Shown here: in pieces, positions 1 to 6,425 of the stretch
Numbering within the stretch: position 1 is the stretch's first letter
Layout of the letters: each line of letters starts with the position of its first letter
Assembly: GCA_005888075.1 (NCBI GenBank)
Contig: VBKD01000131.1
Location: 1-20,156, forward strand
Length of the DNA: 20,156 nucleotides
Reading direction: 5' to 3'
From: Chloroflexota bacterium
Lineage (GTDB): Bacteria; Chloroflexota; Dormibacteria; Dormibacterales; Dormibacteraceae
Position numbers and translations under genes: made by a program
The notes under the pieces: model-generated
Told to the model about the DNA's origin: nothing
The model's database searches: none
What the model saw: the letters and a program-made list of their open reading frames with translations, nothing else

Positions 1-27
1 CTTTTTAGGAGCCATCGCGCTAATAAC

Positions 28-405
28 CTACTGACTGTCGGACAGAAACGTGCCAACCTCAATGGCGAAGGTCCTGGTGTTGATCGGCTTGGCGATGTAA
101 CCGTCGCAGCCCGCGGCCAGGGTGCGCTCGCGGTCGCCGGCCATGGCCAGCGCCGTGAGGGCGATGATCGGGATGTGGGCGGTTGCGGCTTCGGCCTTCA
201 ATTGCTTGACGAAGCTCAGCCCGTCCAAGCCAGGGAGCTGGACGTCCATCAGGATGACGTCGGGCGACGTCCGAGCGAGGATCGCCCTGGCCTCGGTGGA
301 GTCTCCGGCCACGTCGACCACGAAACCCGAAAGCTCCAGCACCGATGAGGCGAGCAGCTGATTCGCCTCGTTGTCCTCGACCAGGAGGATCCGCCCACTG
401 CTCAT
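28..405 (-). CDS. Stand-alone response regulator receiver (CheY-like) protein
   Basis: This 125-residue protein is a single REC domain with no output domain. The acidic pair is E10/D11, the phospho-acceptor is D54 in LMDVQLPG, the T/S position falls in ALTALAM near residue 84, and the conserved lysine is K106 in IAKP. It probably receives phosphate from the hybrid kinase encoded just upstream, like a DivK-type relay protein, and acts through protein contacts. Its ATG overlaps the kinase stop in an ATGA arrangement, so translation is probably coupled. Twelve bases after its stop, an ATG at 15-13 begins another minus-strand reading frame that leaves the window after five codons; it is too short to call. 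Domain identity is clear from the sequence, whereas the partner and output are inferred. Confidence 0.93.
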   Translation of the reverse strand: MSSGRILLVEDNEANQLLASSVLELSGFVVDVAGDSTEARAILARTSPDVILMDVQLPGLDGLSFVKQLKAEAATAHIPIIALTALAMAGDRERTLAAGCDGYIAKPINTRTFAIEVGTFLSDSQ

Positions 406-3020
406 TTCACCGTGACGCCGGCAACCACCTGCTTGAGCAGGCCGAGAAGATCGGCTGCTCCCGTGGAGCCGCGACGGAGGATGGTCGCCACGTGGCCGTT
501 GAGCTGGCGCCGGTCGAGCTCGGTCAGCGTCTTCGCCGTCAAAACCATGATCGGGATATTCTGGGTCGACTCCGCCCCCCGCAGCGCCTCGACCACATCG
601 AAGCCGGTCACCTCAGGCATCATCAGATCGAGGAGCACGAGGTCCGGTGGGCTCGATCTGGCCAGATCGATCGCCTCCCGGCCGCCGGATGCGAGGATCA
701 CCGAAAAGCCGGCCGGCTCCAGGATGTGAGTGAGCCACTCTCGGTTCGACTCCTCATCGTCGACGACCAGCACCCTCGTCTTGCCGTCGCCGGGCTCTCG
801 CCTGAACTTGTCGAGGCGACTCATCAGCTGATTGGCGGGCACGGGCTTCACGAAATAATCGAGCGCCCCGAGAGCCATACCCAGCTCCGGATTGTCGACG
901 ACGCTGACCACCACGACAGGTATCTCGCTCGTGGCCTCGTCCTTCTTGAGCCTGGTCAGCACCTCCCATCCGTCCAGGTCCGGCAGGAGGATGTCGAGTG
1001 TGATGGCAGCCGGTTTGCGCGTCCGAGCGTCGGCCAGCGCCTGCTTGCCGGTACGGGCCACCTCGGTTCGAAATCCGGCGCGCTCGATCTGGCGGCTCAG
1101 CAGCTCCGCCGCAGCGGCGTCGTCCTCTACCACCAGTACAAGCGGTCGGGAGTCTTCCACTTTCGTAGCGGCCATGGCGCGCGGCGGCACGGGAGCCGGC
1201 ACATGCCGTGCCTCCAGGGGCAGCCTGATCGTGAAAACGCTTCCCTTGCCGACCTCGCTGGCGAAACGGACCTCTCCCCCATGCAGGTTGGCAAACCGGC
1301 GGGTCAGTGCGAGGCCGAGCCCGGTGCCACCCTGCTGCCGGCCGATGCCGGCGTCGAGCTGCTGAAATTCCTGGAAGACGCGCGGGTAATCGTCCCTCGC
1401 AATCCCGATGCCGGTATCTGCCACTGACATCTCCACCGAGTCATCCAGCCGGAAAGTGCTGACCGTGACCGTGCCGCCTTCATTGGTGAACTTGACGGCG
1501 TTGGAAACCAGGTTGAGCAGCATCTGCTTGACCTTGCCGCCGTCAGCGGTGATCGTGCCTGCATTCGGTTCTCCGATGATGATCTGGATCTTCTTCTGAG
1601 CCGCCAGCGGCTCGACGGTCTGCTGCACCTGGTCCACGATCTCGGCGACGTTCACCGTCTGCAGGCGCAGCTCCATCTGGCCTGCCTCGACCTTCGAGAG
1701 ATCGAGGATATCGTTGATCAGGCCAAGCAGATGCTTCCCGCTGGAGTGGATCTGCTCCAGGAATCGCTTGCGCGTCTCGGCCGGGAACTGATCCTTGGTG
1801 GAATCGAGCAGCAGCTCGGAAAAGCCGAGGATGGCGTTGAGCGGAGTCCTCAGCTCGTGGCTCATGCTGGCGAGGAAGACGCTCTTGTGCCTATCGGCAT
1901 CCTGCAGCCGTTCATTGCTCTCCTCCAGCTGGACGATCAGGTGCCTGCGGTCGAGCGCCGTGACAAACGCGCTCATGAACTGGCGGACGCGGCTCAGCTC
2001 ATCGCCGCCGAAACCCGGCGTGAAAGGACCGGCGACGACGACAAGCGTCCCGGACTCGGCCAGCCCGCGAATCGGAACCGCGAGAACGGTTCTTTCGGTG
2101 CCGGCAACCGTGATCCGGTGCACGCCGTGGCCAAGCCTTGGTAGCTCGGCACCGACCTCTAGCAACGCATCGCCGGCAAGCCCGACCACGGTCCCTGGCT
2201 CACCCTTGGCGTCGAAGGTGGCCGCCGCCGCGCCTCCGGTGAGTCGCATCACCCAATCGAGCGCGCGGCGCGCGAGAGCATCACGATCGTCGCTCAGCAG
2301 CAGCTCCTCCATGAAAGCCCTCAACCCCTCTTCTTCGGCCGACCGCCACTCGCGGCGCAGCCAGGCGGGCGGAGCGAAGCTCACATAAAGGAGAGGCACG
2401 ATCACAAGGGCGATCAGCTCTGTCACGACCTGAGCGAGCGGTTGGCTGCCGAGCAGCGAGGCGGCGATGACGAACACGAGAACGAACACGATCCCGGCGA
2501 AGCCAATGCTCAGGGATCGCAGCCTCCACGCTTGCACCGCCGGCAGGTTGCGGGCGACAAGCCAGAAACGGACGATGGATTCCATCACGACGGCGGCCCA
2601 GATGAACAGCAGGACGATAACGGCGCCAAACGCCACCTTGGCTGACACCAGACCGGCCGTCGCACCGAGTTGGGCGCCGAAGTACGCGATGGTGCCGAGC
2701 ACCATTGCCAGCGCGGCGGCGACGTGGAGAGTCTTCGAAAGGGGGATGAACGTCGCTCGATAGCGAAGCAGCGCATAGGCCGAGGCGATAAAGAAGATGA
2801 GGGTGAGGCTGCTGAGGAACGTCGAGCTGAACCCGAAGAACGAGCGGAGAAGCGAAGTGCCGGCTCCGACCAAGGAGACCAATGCCAGGAGGGTGATCGC
2901 CAGCGCCAGCCATCCCAACGAGGGGTCTCGGCGCCGCATCCAACCCGTGGCGGCCGCGACGGCAAGCACGGCAAATGCCACGGACGTGATCAGCTGCAGG
3001 ACCAGGATCACGTTGGTCAT
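402..3020 (-). CDS. Membrane hybrid histidine kinase, 7-TM + GAF-like + HisKA/HATPase + two REC domains
   Basis: This is an 872-residue sensor kinase. Residues 1-220 hold about seven hydrophobic segments, a membrane sensor of unknown ligand. Residues 235-360 look like a degenerate GAF-type domain, followed by a short coiled coil. HisKA has phospho-acceptor H388 in SHELRTPLNAI. HATPase_c shows the N box NLVSNAVKF (503-511), G1 DTGIG (535-539) and G2 GTGLGL (565-570). REC1 has D676 and K725. REC2 has D798, but its usual lysine position reads ILRRG (848-851), so arginine replaces lysine. I chose the ATG at 3020 because it lies 8 bases after the upstream stop and opens directly into the first membrane segment. 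A longer frame from 3098 would overlap the upstream gene by about 70 bases. The gene is coupled to the REC gene at 405. Confidence 0.92.
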   Translation of the reverse strand: MTNVILVLQLITSVAFAVLAVAAATGWMRRRDPSLGWLALAITLLALVSLVGAGTSLLRSFFGFSSTFLSSLTLIFFIASAYALLRYRATFIPLSKTLHVAAALAMVLGTIAYFGAQLGATAGLVSAKVAFGAVIVLLFIWAAVVMESIVRFWLVARNLPAVQAWRLRSLSIGFAGIVFVLVFVIAASLLGSQPLAQVVTELIALVIVPLLYVSFAPPAWLRREWRSAEEEGLRAFMEELLLSDDRDALARRALDWVMRLTGGAAAATFDAKGEPGTVVGLAGDALLEVGAELPRLGHGVHRITVAGTERTVLAVPIRGLAESGTLVVVAGPFTPGFGGDELSRVRQFMSAFVTALDRRHLIVQLEESNERLQDADRHKSVFLASMSHELRTPLNAILGFSELLLDSTKDQFPAETRKRFLEQIHSSGKHLLGLINDILDLSKVEAGQMELRLQTVNVAEIVDQVQQTVEPLAAQKKIQIIIGEPNAGTITADGGKVKQMLLNLVSNAVKFTNEGGTVTVSTFRLDDSVEMSVADTGIGIARDDYPRVFQEFQQLDAGIGRQQGGTGLGLALTRRFANLHGGEVRFASEVGKGSVFTIRLPLEARHVPAPVPPRAMAATKVEDSRPLVLVVEDDAAAAELLSRQIERAGFRTEVARTGKQALADARTRKPAAITLDILLPDLDGWEVLTRLKKDEATSEIPVVVVSVVDNPELGMALGALDYFVKPVPANQLMSRLDKFRREPGDGKTRVLVVDDEESNREWLTHILEPAGFSVILASGGREAIDLARSSPPDLVLLDLMMPEVTGFDVVEALRGAESTQNIPIMVLTAKTLTELDRRQLNGHVATILRRGSTGAADLLGLLKQVVAGVTVK

Positions 3021-3028
3021 TACGTTGC

Positions 3029-3901
3029 TCAGGCGGCGCCGAGTCTCTGGATGCTGGGAATCTCGCTGGTCAGAATCTCGACGACCTCGGGATCCCACTG
3101 CGAGCCCGCTCCCGTCCGAAGCACTCTGACCGCCTCCTCCGTGGTCAACCGCCCCCGATATGGCCTGTCGTTGACCAGGGCGTCAAACGAGTCGCAAACC
3201 GCGACGATGCGGGCCAGCCTCGGAATCTCTCTGCCGCGAAGCCCGTCGGGATAACCCCGCCCGTCATAGCGTTCGTGATGGTGCCGGATGATCGGGAGCA
3301 TGTTCGCCGCGGTCTGAAGAGGCCTCACGATGCTCTCCCCGATCGCCACATGCGCGCGCATGCGCGACGTCTCCACCTCATCCAGGGGACCTGGCTTGAG
3401 CAGGATGGCGTCGGGCACGCCGATCTTGCCGATGTCGTGGATGATTCCTCCGCGATACAGGGTGTCCAGCGCGTACTCAGGCAGCCCAAGGCGGCGCCCC
3501 AGATACCGAGCGGATTCACCGACCCGCTGTGTGTGCCTCTCGGTGAAGGCGTCTTTCGCCTCGACGGCGGCGGCCAGCGCAAAAATCACCTGCTCCGCGC
3601 TGTTGAGTGTGTTGTAGAGAGCCTTCAACACTCGGTCGTTCGCTTGGTTCAGGGCTGTGATCATCACCACGGGAAGCAGCCGTCCGCGCGGCATTGACTT
3701 GATGCGGCGGCAGACCTCATAACCGTCCATGCCCGGCATCTGGACATCGAGCAGGACCAAGTCCGGGGGATCGGCCTCGAGAATCTCCAGCGCTGTCTCT
3801 CCGTCCTCGGCCAGCCGGACTTCGCAGTCGATGCCCGAGAGGTAGGCCGAGATCAGCTCGCGGTTCGCGGCGCCGTCGTCGACCGCTAGCACTACCGGCA
3901 T
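3029..3901 (-). CDS. REC-HD-GYP protein (RpfG-type cyclic di-GMP phosphodiesterase) with shortened REC domain
   Basis: The N-terminal REC domain has D8/D9 and phospho-acceptor D52 (LLDVQMPGMDG). The C-terminal HD-GYP domain has H155-D156 (IIHDIGKIG), H184, H207-H209 (RHHHE) and the GYP signature at 216-218 with DGRGYPDGLRG. The family hydrolyses cyclic di-GMP. The REC domain is incomplete: it runs through MITALNQANDRV (80-91) and then directly into the LKALYNTLNSAEQ linker helix. The segment normally carrying alpha4, beta5 with the conserved lysine (the GADDF.. KP motif) and alpha5, about 30 residues, is absent without loss of frame. The HD-GYP half looks intact, so enzymatic activity is plausible, but phosphorylation control is doubtful. 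It is the first gene of the minus-strand signalling operon. ATG start at 3901. Confidence 0.9.
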   Translation of the reverse strand: MPVVLAVDDGAANRELISAYLSGIDCEVRLAEDGETALEILEADPPDLVLLDVQMPGMDGYEVCRRIKSMPRGRLLPVVMITALNQANDRVLKALYNTLNSAEQVIFALAAAVEAKDAFTERHTQRVGESARYLGRRLGLPEYALDTLYRGGIIHDIGKIGVPDAILLKPGPLDEVETSRMRAHVAIGESIVRPLQTAANMLPIIRHHHERYDGRGYPDGLRGREIPRLARIVAVCDSFDALVNDRPYRGRLTTEEAVRVLRTGAGSQWDPEVVEILTSEIPSIQRLGAA

Positions 3902-3950
3902 CCGATCAGCCTTCCTGCGGGCACGCTGTTAAGTGATGCACGGTTCAGCG

Positions 3951-3956
3951 ATTGTA
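3951..3956 (-). promoter_or_regulatory. Candidate -10 element of the REC-HD-GYP operon
   Basis: On the minus strand the AT-rich stretch between the HTH-TPR stop and the ATG at 3901 contains TACAAT, close to a sigma-70 -10 box, about 50 bases before the start codon. No convincing -35 lies 16-18 bases upstream; the best is GCTCAA. This is only a candidate. Confidence 0.25.
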
Positions 3957-3990
3957 TTGTTAAGCCTGGGTGATTGAGCCCCACTTCAAG

Positions 3991-4009
3991 ACAACTCTTG
4001 AAAAGTTGT
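3991..4009 (-). repeat. Inverted repeat downstream of the HTH-TPR gene
   Basis: ACAACT and AGTTGT arms, 6 bases each and perfectly complementary, flank a 7-base loop. They lie about 30 bases past the stop of the HTH-TPR gene and upstream of the REC-HD-GYP gene. There is no run of T after it, so it is a weak terminator at best and could instead be an operator. Confidence 0.35.
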
Positions 4010-4037
4010 GCATGGTCGCTCGCATGGCGCGAACAGC

Positions 4038-5387
4038 CTAGGCGGTGGCCGCTCTCGTATCCAGAACGTCCGATACCCCAGGCCGTGAGGCGACGAGCGC
4101 TGCCTTCAGGTGGCGATTGGCCGCGACGATGTCTCCGCGGGCCTCGAGGATCTCCGCGTACATGGCGTGGTACCGCGCCGCCCTGCCCCGGGCCGGCTGC
4201 TGCGCCATCGCCTCGAAGGCCGCGACGAAGTGGGCGTCCACGGCGTCGATTTCGTCTTTTGCGATCGCGACCTGGGCGAGCCACACATGCGCGTCAGCCA
4301 CTGTCGCGTGCTCTGAAAGCTGCTTGGCGAGCTCGAGGCCCTGGTTCGCCTGCCTTTCGGCTTCCGGAATGTCGTGGCGAGCCAGGGCGACCTCGCTCAG
4401 GCTGAGATAGGCGTTTGCCTTTCCGGCTTCGGCGCCGGCCTCCTCGAACAGCTGGATGCAACGCTCGATGTGTGGCTTGGCGGCGAGAGGATCACCCGCT
4501 CGGAGGAGCAGGACGCCGAGGTTGTTCTCCGATCGGGCCAGGGAGAGCCGGTCATGCAGGGTTTCGTGGATGGTGAGAGCGCGCTGGGCGAAGCGGCCCG
4601 CCTGCTCGAAACGGCCGAGCTCCTGGGTGGCGGCGCTCAAACCGCTGTACAGGAGGGACAGACGGTGCAGGTCCTGGACCACGTCCGCAACCGCGATCGC
4701 CTGCTCGTAGCTGTCGATAGCCGCCTCCCAGTCCTGGTTCGTCATGTGCACGTTGCCAAGGACGAAAAGCAGGCGCGACTCTGTGAGCTGAGGCACGGGA
4801 TTGAGCGAGCGGCAAATCGCTAGAGCGGCCTCCGCAAGCCGAATGGCTGCCGGATCTTCCATCGCATAGGCGGCGGTCGCCTGGTTGCCGAGACACTCGG
4901 CGGTCATGAACTCGTCGTGGACGTCTTCAAAGAATGCGCGGGCTGCCGCCGCCAGGCGCCGCGCCACCATCGGCTGCCCCAATCGGAGGTAGGCCGTTGA
5001 CATCATGAACCTGATTCGGGCCGCTTTCTCCGGATCGAGATTCTCTCCAAGGGCTTCCTCACCCGTCGCGGCCGCAGCTGCGTTGTCGCCCGTCGCGACC
5101 AGGCGCTCGATCTCGGCCATTCTCAGGTCGTAACGAGTCCCGACGCTTTCAGACTCCACCAGGAAAAACTCCAGCGGACGCCCTGTCCGCTCGGCGATCA
5201 GCCTCAGGGTCTCCATCGAGGGTTTGGCCTTGCCGCTTTCGACGAAGTAGATCGCCGTTCGACTGATGTCGCCGCGCGCGACCTGGGCGAGGCTCAAGCC
5301 GGCCTCGGCCCTTGCCTGCTTGACAGAGCCAGGACGAATCGCCACACCCCGCCTCCGGCCACGGCGGCCGGAAGAAGGTCTACCCAT
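4038..5387 (-). CDS. XRE-family HTH regulator with C-terminal TPR domain (RRNPP-like architecture)
   Basis: This 449-residue protein has an Arg/Gly-rich N-terminus (1-16) and an XRE/Cro-type helix-turn-helix (about 17-76: SVKQARAEAGLSLAQVA then ISRTAIYFVESGKAKPS). From about residue 85 to 435 it is all-helical with repeated TPR-like units; good examples start near 206 (LFVLGNVHMTNQDWEAAIDSY), 245, 286 and 327. HTH plus TPR is the layout of NprR, PlcR, Rgg and AimR, where the TPR pocket binds a secreted and re-imported peptide; that function here is inference. The gene lies downstream of a tiny signal-peptide ORF (5489-5584) in the same direction, with no obvious terminator between them. I chose the ATG at 5387 because the HTH follows at once. 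A GTG at 5435 would add 16 unremarkable residues. Neither start has a clear Shine-Dalgarno. No membrane or enzymatic domain is seen. Confidence 0.85.
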   Translation of the reverse strand: MGRPSSGRRGRRRGVAIRPGSVKQARAEAGLSLAQVARGDISRTAIYFVESGKAKPSMETLRLIAERTGRPLEFFLVESESVGTRYDLRMAEIERLVATGDNAAAAATGEEALGENLDPEKAARIRFMMSTAYLRLGQPMVARRLAAAARAFFEDVHDEFMTAECLGNQATAAYAMEDPAAIRLAEAALAICRSLNPVPQLTESRLLFVLGNVHMTNQDWEAAIDSYEQAIAVADVVQDLHRLSLLYSGLSAATQELGRFEQAGRFAQRALTIHETLHDRLSLARSENNLGVLLLRAGDPLAAKPHIERCIQLFEEAGAEAGKANAYLSLSEVALARHDIPEAERQANQGLELAKQLSEHATVADAHVWLAQVAIAKDEIDAVDAHFVAAFEAMAQQPARGRAARYHAMYAEILEARGDIVAANRHLKAALVASRPGVSDVLDTRAATA

Positions 5388-5488
5388 GCGGGTAGCATCG
5401 TTTACTCGGTCGGGGTGTGCATCAACCTCTGGCACGCAGCCAGCTTAACGGAAACAAAGGTCACTTGACACCGTTTGATCGGTTTGTG

Positions 5489-5584
5489 TTAGCCGACCGG
5501 CGGGATGACGCCCGCAGCCGCGCTAGCCGCCATCATCACGACGGCCGACGTCGCCAGGATCGCAGCAAAAAATAGCTTCCGCAT
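5489..5584 (-). CDS. 31-aa signal-peptide-like small ORF, candidate pro-peptide of the adjacent HTH-TPR regulator
   Basis: The ATG at 5584 opens 31 codons ending in TAA at 5489. The N-terminus is MRKLFFAAILATS, a basic n-region followed by a hydrophobic core to about residue 19. Residues 20-24 (ASAAA) offer AxA signal-peptidase sites. Cleavage after A22 or A24 would release AAGVIPPVG or GVIPPVG. An 11-base ribosome site perfectly complementary to the typical bacterial 16S 3' tail lies 8 bases before the ATG, far stronger than at most other starts here, which argues that the ORF is translated. Its stop lies 53 bases before the earliest possible start of the HTH-TPR regulator. By analogy with Phr, PapR, NprX and SHP peptides it could be a signalling pro-peptide. 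Alternatives are a secreted microprotein, a membrane-stress peptide or a leader peptide. Family unknown to me. Confidence 0.6.
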   Translation of the reverse strand: MRKLFFAAILATSAVVMMAASAAAGVIPPVG

Positions 5585-5590
5585 TTAGTT

Positions 5591-5601
5591 TCACCTCCTT
5601 T
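5591..5601 (-). promoter_or_regulatory. Full-length Shine-Dalgarno of the 31-aa ORF
   Basis: The minus strand reads AAAGGAGGTGA, complementary over 11 bases to the UCACCUCCUUU tail typical of bacterial 16S rRNA. The GGAGGT core is 8 bases from the ATG at 5584. This site supports the small ORF as a real gene. Confidence 0.75.
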
Positions 5602-5607
5602 GCCGCG

Positions 5608-5623
5608 CAGCCGGCGCCGGCTG
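5608..5623. promoter_or_regulatory. 16-bp perfect palindrome, candidate operator or RNA hairpin
   Basis: CAGCCGGCGCCGGCTG is a perfect 16-base palindrome ending 6 bases before the Shine-Dalgarno of the 31-aa ORF. As DNA it could bind a dimeric regulator such as the adjacent HTH protein. As RNA its palindromic arms could form a short GC stem or pair between transcripts. The function is not established. Confidence 0.45.
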
Positions 5624-5648
5624 AATGGGTCGGGATTGGCGAAACCAG

Positions 5649-5667
5649 GTCGCTTGCTTCCAGCGAC
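5649..5667 (-). ncRNA. Hairpin in the leader of the 31-aa ORF
   Basis: GTCGCT (5667-5662) and AGCGAC (5654-5649) form a perfect 6-bp stem with a 7-base loop GGAAGCA. It sits between the larger structured element and the palindrome in the same putative 5' leader. Confidence 0.35.
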
Positions 5668-5762
5668 ATCCACGGCCGCCGGTCTCGGCAGACGCTTGAC
5701 GCGCCGCCGGGGCCCACGGCCACGTTTCTCACCCCGCGCTCGATCGCAGCCGAGCCCTGTGC

Positions 5763-5876
5763 AGGGGGCCATCAGGCAGGCGAGGCTCTTCGTCATCGGT
5801 GCCCGGGCACGGACGCACCAGCAAGCGGACTGTTGCCTCGATCGTCTTCCTCCTACCTGGCCGCGCTACTCCCCCT
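5763..5876 (-). ncRNA. Nested-stem structured RNA element in the long 5' leader upstream of the 31-aa ORF
   Basis: Read on the minus strand, AGGGGG (5876-5871) pairs with CCCCCT (5768-5763), CAGGTAGG (5859-5852) with CCTGCCTG (5780-5773, one G-U pair), CGAGGC (5840-5835) with GCCTCG (5786-5781), and GGTGC (5819-5815) with GCACC (5802-5798). The stems are nested in order, and the second and third abut on their 3' side. The single G-U pair becomes an A-C mismatch on the plus strand, which favours minus-strand transcription toward the small ORF. I could not match it to a known riboswitch, RNase P, tmRNA or SRP RNA by eye. GC-rich sequence forms stems by chance, so confidence is moderate. The rest of the 5585-5900 interval holds no convincing protein gene on either strand. 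Confidence 0.4.
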
Positions 5877-5903
5877 CGCGGCCGCCCTTACGAAGCGAGG
5901 ACC

Positions 5904-5934
5904 ATGTTAACTGAAAAAGCGTTTGAATTAACAA
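5904..5934 (-). promoter_or_regulatory. AT-rich promoter-like island with inverted repeat, between divergent transcription units
   Basis: An AT-rich island stands out in GC-rich surroundings between the long leader (minus) and the response regulator at 5994 (plus). TGTTAA (5905-5910) and TTAACA (5928-5933) form a 6-bp inverted repeat with a 17-base spacer. On the minus strand TTGTTA (5934-5929) and TAACAT (5909-5904) are separated by 19 bases and could be -35 and -10 boxes, giving a leader of about 310 bases before the 31-aa ORF. Confidence 0.35.
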
Positions 5935-5993
5935 GGTGATCAGATGGGCTAGCCGGTTGGATCCGCGGAAGCGCCGCGCGGCGGAGGCATGAG

Positions 5994-6425
5994 TTGTCGA
6001 AGGTACTGATCGTTGATGACGATCCGGCCAACGTCGAGCTGTTGAGGAGGTACCTCGAGGACTCGGTCGATGAAATCCGGTGCGTGACCGAGTCGCGACT
6101 GGTGGAGCGGGCGTTCGCCGACTTCGAGCCCGACCTCATCCTGCTCGACCTCCACATGCCCGACCCGGACGGGCTGGAGCTGCTGCGACGGCTGCGAGGC
6201 GCGCGCCTGAGCATGGGCTTCGTACCTGTGATCGTCATCACTGCGGACCTCGGGCACGTGGCCCGGAACAGCGCGCTGATCCTCGGCGCCGACGAGTTCA
6301 TGACCAAACCCTTCGATCGAGCCGAGGTCGTGCTTCGGGTGCGCAACCTCCTGCGCACGCGACACCTGTACGTCGAGCTGGTGCGGGCGAACGAGATCCT
6401 GCGCCGGAGGGCTGACGAGGGCTAG
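5994..6425 (+). CDS. Single-domain response regulator with C-terminal helical tail
   Basis: This 143-residue protein starts at TTG 5994, preceded by GGAGG at 5983-5987 with 6 bases of spacing. The nearby ATG at 5989 is out of frame and hits a stop after six codons. The REC domain shows D8-D10 (VDDD), phospho-acceptor D52 (LLDLHMPDPDG), T83 and K105 (MTKPF). After the domain a helix of about 25 residues (RTRHLYVELVRANEIL) resembles the linker that normally leads into HD-GYP or GGDEF output domains, but the protein ends there. It may be a stand-alone relay or may work with the separate HD-GYP protein at 7291-7914; both ideas are inference. Its TAG overlaps the TAG of the convergent oxidoreductase. 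Confidence 0.92.
   Translation: MSKVLIVDDDPANVELLRRYLEDSVDEIRCVTESRLVERAFADFEPDLILLDLHMPDPDGLELLRRLRGARLSMGFVPVIVITADLGHVARNSALILGADEFMTKPFDRAEVVLRVRNLLRTRHLYVELVRANEILRRRADEG

Noticed and set aside
1..15. ATG at 15-13 on the minus strand, possible next gene of the signalling operon
   Set aside because: Only five codons are inside the window, so nothing about the product can be supported.
345..1427. Long plus-strand open frames antisense to the hybrid kinase
   Set aside because: They mirror the codon pattern of the opposite gene in GC-rich DNA, have no recognisable domains, and the minus strand encodes an intact kinase and REC domains.
3892..4284. 130-codon minus-strand frame overlapping the end of the HTH-TPR gene
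   Set aside because: Low-complexity Arg-rich translation in another frame of a well-supported TPR coding region.
5466..5494. Plus-strand TTGACA followed 17 bases later by GTTAGC, resembling a promoter
   Set aside because: The -10 match is poor, it points into a region without plus-strand genes for 500 bases, and it overlaps the minus-strand small ORF.
5763..5876. Structured element as a known RNA (manganese, cyclic di-AMP or cobalamin riboswitch, RNase P RNA, tmRNA, SRP RNA)
   Set aside because: The GGGGAGTAG start recalls the yybP-ykoY manganese element, but the rest does not match what I remember of its conserved loops, and no manganese gene follows. The other classes lack their signature sequences.
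5536..5914. Arg/Pro/Ser-rich open frames of 69-104 codons on both strands between the HTH-TPR gene and the response regulator
   Set aside because: Composition is that of random GC-rich translation, with no motifs and no ribosome sites. The nested stems and the 31-aa ORF explain the region better.
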